Shown here: positions 25,089-32,321 of the stretch, in pieces
Position numbering within the stretch: the stretch's first letter is position 1
Layout: each line of letters opens with the position of its first letter
Assembly (NCBI RefSeq): GCF_001577265.1
Contig: NZ_CP014517.1
Coordinates: forward strand, 3,632,501 to 3,696,500
From: Variovorax sp. PAMC 28711
GTDB taxonomy: Bacteria > Pseudomonadota > Gammaproteobacteria > Burkholderiales > Burkholderiaceae_C
DNA length: 64,000 bases
Direction: 5' to 3'
The notes under the pieces: generated by a model
Told to the model about the DNA's origin: nothing
Seen by the model: only the letters and a program-made list of their open reading frames with translations
The model's database searches: none
Made by a program: the position numbers and the translations under genes

Positions 25089-26018
25089 ATGAACGCATCG
25101 AACTCCGCTGATCGGTCGGACGCAAAAACGCTGATGCGCAGCGGAACCGCAGCTCGCCTCGCCGGACTTTCCCCCTCGACACTGCGCATCTGGGAGCACC
25201 GGTATGGCGTGGTCGCGCCTCCCAAGACCACCTCCGGCCAGCGCACGTACTCCATGCAGGACATCGAGCGCCTGCGGCTCGTCAAGCGGCTCACGCTGGA
25301 GGGCCATGCGGTCGGGACGGTGGCGCGTCTCGATATCGATGCGCTTGTCGCGCTTTCTGCGGGCAGCCAGACCGCTTTACAAGGCGCGCAGAAGGTTTTC
25401 GTCGTCGGTCAGTCCGCCGCGAGGAAGCTCGAAGGCCGACTGCGACCCGTGCCGGCTCAGGTGTTCGACGACCTGGCGCACGCGCAACTCGAAGTGGCCG
25501 TTGCCGGTGCCGCCGATGTGCTGGTGATTCACGTGCCTTCACTGGACGCGTCCATACCGGAGCGCCTGATGACACTGAAGGCCAGCCTGCCCGCCGCCCA
25601 TGTCATCGTGGTCTATACCTTTGGCACGGAAGCGCTCGCCGAAGCCCTGCGCACGGCCGGCATGACGGTGTGCCGCGAGCCGGTGTCCGGCAAGGAGTTG
25701 GCACGGCTGATCAGTGCATCGAGACCGGTGGTGCCATCGGTTGCAAGCAAAACCCCTGCGGACAGCAGGCGCTTCAGCGATGCCGAACTGGTGACGCTGA
25801 CGGAGATGCCGTCGATGGTCGCCTGCGAGTGCCCGCGTCATCTGGCCGAGATCGTCACGTTGCTGGTGGGCTTCGAGCTTTACAACACGCAATGCGCTGT
25901 GCGAAATCCGAACGACGCCGCATTGCATCGCCATCTTCATGAAGTCACGGGCGCAGCCAGAACGCTGCTGGAGCAGGCGCTGGCGCGTGTGGTGATCGAA
26001 GAAGGGCTTGTGGTGTAG
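25089..26018 (+). CDS. MerR-family regulator with degenerate B12-binding-like domain
   Basis: The product of about 309 residues has an N-terminal MerR helix-turn-helix (SGTAARLAGLSPSTLRIWEHRYG, TYSMQDIERLRLVKRL split over residues 17-75). A Rossmann-like middle domain (VFVVGQSAARKL, ADVLVIHVPSLD, HVIVVYTFGTEAL) is placed like the cobalamin domain of LitR/CarH, but the DxHxxG cobalamin motif is absent. A C-terminal domain of about 80 residues has ACECPRHLAEI and a further Cys. The ATG at 25089 has AAAAAGGA upstream; ATG at 25062 is an alternative. Divergence from the phototrophy operon makes it the likely regulator. Its ligand is unknown. Confidence 0.85.
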   Translation: MNASNSADRSDAKTLMRSGTAARLAGLSPSTLRIWEHRYGVVAPPKTTSGQRTYSMQDIERLRLVKRLTLEGHAVGTVARLDIDALVALSAGSQTALQGAQKVFVVGQSAARKLEGRLRPVPAQVFDDLAHAQLEVAVAGAADVLVIHVPSLDASIPERLMTLKASLPAAHVIVVYTFGTEALAEALRTAGMTVCREPVSGKELARLISASRPVVPSVASKTPADSRRFSDAELVTLTEMPSMVACECPRHLAEIVTLLVGFELYNTQCAVRNPNDAALHRHLHEVTGAARTLLEQALARVVIEEGLVV

Positions 26019-26081
26019 CGGCACGGCTGTTGCCGAGCGATCGACTCGGGCATGCAAAAACAAAAAGTTCGCGATGGTGAA

Positions 26082-26101
26082 TACTGTATAAAAATACAGT
26101 C
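26082..26101 (+). promoter_or_regulatory. LexA (SOS) box upstream of imuA
   Basis: The sequence CTGT-ATAAAAAT-ACAG, flanked by TA and TC, matches the proteobacterial LexA consensus CTGT-N8-ACAG perfectly in both arms. It lies 11 nt before the imuA ATG, where bound LexA would block transcription of the whole mutasome operon. Induction after DNA damage is the direct expectation. Confidence 0.93.
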
Positions 26102-26112
26102 ATTCAACCATC

Positions 26113-26907
26113 ATGGGCCTCCCTTCCTTCGATCCTTCCTCCGTGTCCTCCGGGCACAACGTCTGGCGCGGCGATGCGCTGGGCAGTGCCGACGCGCAGG
26201 TGCTCGGCACGGGGCACGGCGCGCTCGATGCCGAGCTGCCGGGGGGCGGCTGGCCGGTCGGGGCCATGACGGAGGTGCTGCAGTCCTCACCCGAATCGCA
26301 TGTGTGGCAGCTGTTGCTGCCCGCGCTGGCGAAGGCGGTCGACACGCGGGGCGGGCCGGTGGTGCTGGTCGGCGCGCCGCACGAGCCTTTCGGGCCGTCG
26401 CTGGCCGCCGCGGGCCTGCCGGTGGAGGCGCTGATGTGGGTGCGCAGCGAGGCCTCGGCGGCACGGCTCTGGGCCTGTGAGCAGGCTTTGCGTTGCGCCG
26501 ACGTGGCGGCCGTGCTGGCCTGGTTGCCGCAAGCGCGCGTGGGGGAATTGCGGCGCTTGCAGCTGGCGGCAGCGCAGCACGAGGGGGTGCTTTTCGTGTT
26601 CCGGCCCGAGTCGGTCGCGCAGTCGGCATCGCCTGCGCGCTTGCGCCTGCAGGTGGTGTCGGCCGGGGGCGGGCAGATGGACGTGCATTTGCTCAAGCGC
26701 CGGGGGCCGCCGCTGGCAGCGCCGCTCACCTTGCCGGCGCGCAACGAACGGCTGACCGCGCTGCTGGCCGCCAGCCAGCTGCGCCGCAAGGCGCGTGGGC
26801 AGCAGCAGGGCGTGGCGCCGGTCGAATCCGGTTCGACGGTGGTGCGCCTCGACCTGCGCAGAAAGGAGGCGTCGCATGCACTGGATCGCACTTCGATGGC
26901 AGCCTGA
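26113..26907 (+). CDS. imuA: Translesion synthesis-associated protein ImuA
   Basis: The 264-residue protein is a RecA/SulA-like member of the ImuA family, a partner of ImuB and DnaE2 in damage-induced mutagenesis. Family features include VLGTGHGALDAELPGGGWPVGAMTE split over residues 31-54, the beta strand GPVVLVGAPHEPFGPSL and LLKRRGPPLAAPLTLP near the C-terminus. A canonical Walker A is not conserved, as is usual. The last 32 nt overlap imuB. A LexA box sits immediately upstream, so the gene should be SOS-induced. Confidence 0.88.
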   Translation: MGLPSFDPSSVSSGHNVWRGDALGSADAQVLGTGHGALDAELPGGGWPVGAMTEVLQSSPESHVWQLLLPALAKAVDTRGGPVVLVGAPHEPFGPSLAAAGLPVEALMWVRSEASAARLWACEQALRCADVAAVLAWLPQARVGELRRLQLAAAQHEGVLFVFRPESVAQSASPARLRLQVVSAGGGQMDVHLLKRRGPPLAAPLTLPARNERLTALLAASQLRRKARGQQQGVAPVESGSTVVRLDLRRKEASHALDRTSMAA

Positions 26908-28186
26908 AGCCGGGCAGCCCTTGCCGCCCCTCGATGCGCTCGGTTGGTGGGCGCTGCAATTCACGCCGCGCGTCGCCTGGCTCGACGAAGGCCTGCTGCT
27001 CGAAGTGGAAGCGTGCGAGCGCCTGTGGGGCGGCAAGCGCGCGTTGATGCGGCAAATCCAGGCCTCCAGCCCGGCCGAGGCGCCCATCCAGCAGGCGCAG
27101 GGCGCGACCAGCCTGATCGCATTGGCGCGGCTGCGCTTGTACGCGGCGGGCGTCCAGCCACCGGCCGATGTGCCGGTGGCGTTGCCCTTGCACACGCTGA
27201 GCGCGGCGCGCGGCCATCTCGACGTGCTGGAACGCCTCGGCTGCCGCACCTGGGGCGACGTGGCGCGGCTGCCGCGCGGCGGGCTGGCGCGGCGTTTCGG
27301 CAAGACGCTGCGCGAGGCGCTCGACGTGGCCTGGGGCCTGGCGCCCGAGCAGCACCGCTGGCTCACGCTGCCCGATGTGTTCGAACAAAAGCTCGAACTG
27401 CCCGCGCTGGCCGAAGGTGCGCCCGAACTCATGTGGTCGGCCAATCGCCTGCTCGCCGCGCTGCAGATCTGGCTGCGCGCCCGCCAGCGCGGTGCGGTGG
27501 CGCTCGAACTGGAATGGACGCTCGACCTGAAGCGCTACAACGGCGTCGACCTGCCGCCGCACCAGAGCATCACGGTGCGCACGGCCGAGCCGACGCAGGA
27601 CATGGCGCATCTGCGTCGCCTCATGAGCGAGCGGCTGGCGCTCACGCAGCTCGCCGCGCCCGCCAGCTGGCTGCGGCTGCGCACGCTCGAAACCTCGGCC
27701 TGGGCCGGCGCCAGCACGAGCTTCCTGCCCGAAGACAACCGCAAGGGCGACAAGCTGCACGAGCTGGTCGAGCGGCTCAGTGCCCGGCTGGGTGCGCAGC
27801 AGGTCGTCGTGCAGGTCGCGCAGGCCGACCACCGGCCCGAAGCGATGCAGGGCTGGCGACCCGCCCTGACCCCGAGCCGCAGCCCACCCGCGGTGCAGCC
27901 CGACAGCCTCTATCCGCCGTGGCTCCTGCGCCAGCCCGTGCCCCTCGAAATGCGCGGCGATCATCCGCATTACCGCGGCAAGCTGCGTCGGCTGGTCGGC
28001 CCGCAGCGCTTCAAGACGGGCTGGTGGGACGCGGTGGAACAAGCCGACCATTCGCCATCGGTGCGCGACTACTACATCGCGGAAAGTCCCGGGGCCGGCC
28101 TGTTGTGGATCTACTGCGAGCGCCCCTTCGAGGCGCAGGAAGGCCAGCACGGCCACCGCTGGTACCTGCAGGGGCTCTATGCCTGA
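26876..28186 (+). CDS. imuB: Y-family DNA polymerase homologue ImuB
   Basis: The 436-residue protein is ImuB, a catalytically degenerate DinB-like subunit that tethers DnaE2 to the sliding clamp and ImuA. The little-finger and helix-hairpin region is visible in LERLGCRTWGDVARLPRGGL and RRFGKTLREALD, and the C-terminal family segment in GPQRFKTGWW and VRDYYIAES. The palm lacks the paired acidic residues of active Y polymerases. The ATG at 26876 has a perfect AAAGGAGG site at 6-nt spacing and overlaps imuA. It overlaps dnaE2 by 8 nt. Confidence 0.9.
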   Translation: MHWIALRWQPEAGQPLPPLDALGWWALQFTPRVAWLDEGLLLEVEACERLWGGKRALMRQIQASSPAEAPIQQAQGATSLIALARLRLYAAGVQPPADVPVALPLHTLSAARGHLDVLERLGCRTWGDVARLPRGGLARRFGKTLREALDVAWGLAPEQHRWLTLPDVFEQKLELPALAEGAPELMWSANRLLAALQIWLRARQRGAVALELEWTLDLKRYNGVDLPPHQSITVRTAEPTQDMAHLRRLMSERLALTQLAAPASWLRLRTLETSAWAGASTSFLPEDNRKGDKLHELVERLSARLGAQQVVVQVAQADHRPEAMQGWRPALTPSRSPPAVQPDSLYPPWLLRQPVPLEMRGDHPHYRGKLRRLVGPQRFKTGWWDAVEQADHSPSVRDYYIAESPGAGLLWIYCERPFEAQEGQHGHRWYLQGLYA

Positions 28187-31100
28187 ACTCAGCGACAAGC
28201 AACTGGCCGCGCGCCAGCCGTCCAAGCTGCACGTGCTGCCCGTGCGCGAGCCGGTGCTTGTGCCGCCGGCCCGGTTGCCCGACTACGCGGAGCTGCATTG
28301 CCTGAGCAACTTCAGCTTCCAGCGCGGCGCGTCGCACCCCGAGGAACTGGTCGCCCGCGCCTACCAGCTGGGCTATCGGGCGGTGGCGATCACCGACGAG
28401 TGTTCGGTCGCCGGCATCGTGCGGGCCCATCTGGCCAAGCGCGAGCATGAAGAGGCGCTCAACGAATTCGAGCGAGACCACCCGGACGAACCCCGGCAGT
28501 CGCGCAACCCGGATCTGCGCGTGCTGTTCGGCAGCGAATTCGACTTCGGCCGCTTCAGGCTGGTGGCCATCGCGCACGACCTCGAAGGCTGGGGCAACCT
28601 GTGCGAGTTCATCACCGCCGCACGCACCACCGAAGCGCCCAAGGGCGAATACCAGGTCGACTGGGAGGCCAGCGACGTGGCCTCGTTGCAGCGCTGCGAG
28701 GTGCTGTTCGTGCCACGCCGCCACCCAGGAATGGCGATGGACATGGAAGCCACGCGCGCCGATGTGGAAAAGGCCGTCGCCCTGTTCGCCTCGCAACTCT
28801 GGATCGCCGTCGAGCTGCTCGATGAACTCGACGACGACCTCTGGCTGGCCGCGCTGCAGACGCTGGCGGCGCAAACCGGCGTCCCGCTGGTGGCCAGCGG
28901 CGACGTGCACATGCACCTGCGTTCGCGCAAGCCGCTGCAGGACGTGGTCACTGCCATCCGCGAAGGCCGGCCGGTGGCCGATTGCGGCTTTGCGCTGCAA
29001 CCCAACGCAGAACGCCACCTGCGCTCGCGCCGGCGGCTGGCCGACCTGTACCCGCCCGACATGCTCGCCAACACGCTGGTGGTGATGGAGCGCTGCCGCT
29101 TCGATCCCGACGTGATCCGCACCACCTACAAGTACCCGCTCGAACTCGTCGGCGGCGGCGAAACGCCGACAGAAACGCTGGTGCGGCGCACCTGGGAAGG
29201 CGCAGCGGGGCGCTATCCCGCGGGCATTCCCGACAAGGTGCGGCGCCAGTTGCACCACGAGCTCGACCTCATTGCCGAGCTCGAATACGAGATGTTCTTT
29301 CTGACGGTCGAAGACATCGTGCGCTTCGCGCGCGAGAAAAAAATCCTCTGCCAGGGCCGCGGCTCCTCGGCCAATTCGGCGGTCTGCTATTGCCTGGGCA
29401 TCACCGCGATCAACCCCATGGTCGGCAACATGCTGTTCGAGCGCTTCCTCTCGCGCGAGCGAAAGGAGGCGCCCGACATCGACGTCGACTTCGAGCACCA
29501 GCGGCGCGAAGAAGTCATCCAGTACATCTACAACAAGTACGGCCGGGAGCGCGCCGCCATCGCCGCTGTCGTCATCCGCTACCGCACGCGCAGCGCGCTG
29601 CGCGACGTGGGCCGTGCGCTCGGCATCGACGAGCGACTCATCGATGCGTTCGCGAGCGACCACCACTGGTTCGACACCGACATCCTCGACACGCGCCTCG
29701 AGGAAGCGATGGCGGTCGCCAGCGTGCGCGAGAGCACGCTGCGCCTTCGCCAATGGCTGGCGCTCACGCAGCAGATCAAGGGCTTTCCGCGTCACCTGAG
29801 CCAGCATGTGGGCGGCTTCGTGCTCACGCAGACCAAGCTCACCCGGCTGGTGCCGGTAGAGAAAGCGTCGATGAAAGACCGCTCGGTCATCCAGTGGGAA
29901 AAGGACGATCTCGAAGCCATGGGCATGCTGAAGGTCGACGTGCTCGCGCTCGGCATGCTGAGCGCCATCCGGCGCTCGCTCGACTTCGTCAACCAGTGGC
30001 GCGGCAGCACGCTCGAGATGCACCAGGTGCCCGACGACGACGCCGAGGTCTACGACATGATCTGCGACGCCGACACGGTCGGTGTGTTCCAGATCGAGAG
30101 CCGCGCGCAGATGTCGATGCTGCCGCGGTTGCAACCGCGCGTTTATTACGACCTGGTGGTCGAGGTGGCCATCGTGCGGCCCGGGCCGATCCAGGGCGGC
30201 ATGGTGCATCCGTACCTGAAGAACCGCGAGAAGGAGCGCAAGGGCATTGCCATCGAATACCGCTATCCGGCGCTCAAGGTGGCGCTCGGCCGCACGCTCG
30301 GCGTGCCGATCTTCCAGGAGCAGGTGATGCAGATCGCGATGATCGCGGCGAGCTTCACGCCCGACCAGGCCGACCGCCTGCGCCGCGCGATGGCCGCCTG
30401 GAAGCGCAGCGGCGGCATCGACAAGTTCAAGAAGCAGCTGGTCGAAGGCATGATCGAAAACGGCTACGACCGGCCGTTTTCGGAAGCCATCTTCAAGCAG
30501 TGCGAAGGCTTCGGCGAGTACGGTTTTCCGGAGAGCCATGCGGCCAGCTTCGCGCTGCTGGTGGTGGTGAGTTGCTGGCTCAAGTACCACGAGCCTGCGT
30601 GTTTCCTGGCCGCGATGCTCGATTCGCAGCCGATGGGTTTCTATTCGCCCTCGCAGCTGTTGCAGGACGCGCGGCGCCATGGCGTCGAGGTGCGGCCGGT
30701 CGACGTGACGGTGAGCGAACTCGACTGCACGATCGAAGCGCGCTCGGCCGGCGAGCCCGACGTCGATCCGCGCTTTCTGAACCGTTCCGGGCGCCCCGAT
30801 CAACCCGCGGTGCGCCTCGGCCTGCGCCGCATCGTGGGCCTGAGCGAGGCCGGCGCTGAACGCCTGCTGGAAGCCCGTGGCCAGGCGCCCTTCACCAGCA
30901 CCGAAGACCTCGCCGTGCGCGCGGGGCTCGAGGGCAAGGACATGGCCGCGCTGGCCGGCGCCGACGCATTGATGGCGCTGTCGGGGCACCGTCGGCAACA
31001 GGTGTGGGACGCCACAGCACAACGCCGTTCACCCGCCTTGCTCAAGGGTGTTCCCATCCTCGAGCACGCACTGCAACTGCCCGCGGCGCCCGAGGGCGAA

Positions 31101-31526
31101 GAAATCGTCGGCGACTACGCTTCGCTGCGACTCACGCTGCGCAGCCACCCGCTCAAGCTGCTGCGCCCGCGGCTCGCGCGCATGAAGCTCTTGAGCGCGA
31201 ACGAGTTGCTCGCGTTGCCCCATGGCGTGACGGCGCGCGCCTGCGGCATCGTGATGGGGCGGCAGCGCCCGCAAACGGCCAAGGGCACGATCTTCGTCAC
31301 GCTCGAAGACGAGACCGGCAACGTCAACGTGATCGTCTGGAACAGCGTGGTCGAGGCCTGGCGCGGACCGTTGCTGCAGTCGCATCTGCTGGCGGTGCAG
31401 GGCACCTGGCAGCGCGACACCGCGACCGGCGGCAAGGTGTGCCACCTGGTCGCGACCGGCTTCAAGGATTTGACCCCGCTGATGGGCCGGCTGGCGCACA
31501 ACCACACGAGCCGCGACTTCCATTAG
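28179..31526 (+). CDS. dnaE2: Error-prone DNA polymerase DnaE2 (ImuC)
   Basis: The 1115-residue protein is a C-family polymerase alpha subunit of the DnaE2/ImuC type. The N-terminal PHP domain begins with YAELHCLSNFSFQRGASHPEE split after residue 36. The palm carries the catalytic triad region EAPDIDVDFEH near residue 430. Helix-hairpin-helix and OB-fold domains follow (FVTLEDETGNVNVIVW). It performs translesion synthesis with ImuA and ImuB and lacks proofreading. It overlaps imuB by 8 nt and shares its LexA control. Its length is slightly above the family average because of a longer N-terminus. Confidence 0.95.
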   Translation: MPELSDKQLAARQPSKLHVLPVREPVLVPPARLPDYAELHCLSNFSFQRGASHPEELVARAYQLGYRAVAITDECSVAGIVRAHLAKREHEEALNEFERDHPDEPRQSRNPDLRVLFGSEFDFGRFRLVAIAHDLEGWGNLCEFITAARTTEAPKGEYQVDWEASDVASLQRCEVLFVPRRHPGMAMDMEATRADVEKAVALFASQLWIAVELLDELDDDLWLAALQTLAAQTGVPLVASGDVHMHLRSRKPLQDVVTAIREGRPVADCGFALQPNAERHLRSRRRLADLYPPDMLANTLVVMERCRFDPDVIRTTYKYPLELVGGGETPTETLVRRTWEGAAGRYPAGIPDKVRRQLHHELDLIAELEYEMFFLTVEDIVRFAREKKILCQGRGSSANSAVCYCLGITAINPMVGNMLFERFLSRERKEAPDIDVDFEHQRREEVIQYIYNKYGRERAAIAAVVIRYRTRSALRDVGRALGIDERLIDAFASDHHWFDTDILDTRLEEAMAVASVRESTLRLRQWLALTQQIKGFPRHLSQHVGGFVLTQTKLTRLVPVEKASMKDRSVIQWEKDDLEAMGMLKVDVLALGMLSAIRRSLDFVNQWRGSTLEMHQVPDDDAEVYDMICDADTVGVFQIESRAQMSMLPRLQPRVYYDLVVEVAIVRPGPIQGGMVHPYLKNREKERKGIAIEYRYPALKVALGRTLGVPIFQEQVMQIAMIAASFTPDQADRLRRAMAAWKRSGGIDKFKKQLVEGMIENGYDRPFSEAIFKQCEGFGEYGFPESHAASFALLVVVSCWLKYHEPACFLAAMLDSQPMGFYSPSQLLQDARRHGVEVRPVDVTVSELDCTIEARSAGEPDVDPRFLNRSGRPDQPAVRLGLRRIVGLSEAGAERLLEARGQAPFTSTEDLAVRAGLEGKDMAALAGADALMALSGHRRQQVWDATAQRRSPALLKGVPILEHALQLPAAPEGEEIVGDYASLRLTLRSHPLKLLRPRLARMKLLSANELLALPHGVTARACGIVMGRQRPQTAKGTIFVTLEDETGNVNVIVWNSVVEAWRGPLLQSHLLAVQGTWQRDTATGGKVCHLVATGFKDLTPLMGRLAHNHTSRDFH

Positions 31527-31544
31527 CCCTTAACCTTTCGCCCC

Positions 31545-32321
31545 ATGCTCGCTCCCCTCGAACACGACATCCCGCCTGCTGCACCGGCGCTCGGCCGCAT
31601 CCATGCGCGCCGCTTGCGCGAGGTGTACCGCTCGTCCGGCTGGCCGTGTTGCGATGCGATCGAGGTCGACCTGCTCGCAGCCGGCCTGCTCGAACGCGTG
31701 CGCTCGGGGCTCGGCCACGAAACCCTGCGCGTGACCGATGCCGGCATCGCGCACATCGCGAGCTCGCTGGTGGTCAACCGGGCAGCGATGTCGGCGCACG
31801 AGGCGCTGGTCGAGCAAGTCGCGCGCGAGATGACGCGGGCCGGCCGTATCGCCTGGCGCAACCTCAGCCTGCGCGCGCGCCTCGCGCCGCCGGAAGAGGG
31901 CGGCAAGCCGCGCTGGTGCATCGCGCGGCCCGATGTCTTCTCGATCCGCAACACCAGCGTCGAAGCGTATGCGCAGCCGATCGTCCACGAGATCAAGGTG
32001 CGCCGGGCCGACCTGCTGGGCGACCTGAAAAAGCCCGACAAGCGCGCCGCTTACCTCGACCTCGGTGGCGAGTGCTGGTACGTGCTGGGCTGCGATGCGC
32101 GCGGTCGGCCGATCGGCGCGCCCGACGAGATTCCCCCGGAGTGCGGCGTGCTCATTTCCGAAGCGGGCCGCCTGGTCGTGGCCCGCGCCGCGGTGCACCG
32201 CGCCTTGCCACGCCTGCCGTTTGCGGTCTGGATGGCGCTTGCCAAGGCCCAGCCGGTGGCCGGCTTCGAGGAGGACGTGCAGATTCCGCTATCGACGGCG
32301 ACCGGACCTGCACCTGAATGA
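31545..32321 (+). CDS. Predicted PD-(D/E)XK nuclease-like protein
   Basis: This 258-residue protein has no named family that I recognise. Residues about 20-75 look like a winged helix (RLREVYRSSGWPCCDAIEVD, LRVTDAGIAHI). Residues 125-182 carry a PD-(D/E)XK pattern: Asp130 in IARPDVFSI, Glu149 and Lys151 in VHEIKVRRADLL, then YLDLGGECWYVLG. It overlaps the following helicase gene by 4 nt (ATGA) and starts 18 nt after dnaE2, so it may be cotranscribed with the SOS mutasome. A DNA-processing nuclease working with the helicase is inferred; no substrate is known. Confidence 0.65.
   Translation: MLAPLEHDIPPAAPALGRIHARRLREVYRSSGWPCCDAIEVDLLAAGLLERVRSGLGHETLRVTDAGIAHIASSLVVNRAAMSAHEALVEQVAREMTRAGRIAWRNLSLRARLAPPEEGGKPRWCIARPDVFSIRNTSVEAYAQPIVHEIKVRRADLLGDLKKPDKRAAYLDLGGECWYVLGCDARGRPIGAPDEIPPECGVLISEAGRLVVARAAVHRALPRLPFAVWMALAKAQPVAGFEEDVQIPLSTATGPAPE

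Noticed and set aside
28011..31022. Minus-strand open frame of 1003 codons opposite dnaE2
   Set aside because: Composition is dominated by Arg, His, Ala and Val without motifs; dnaE2 on the other strand is certain.
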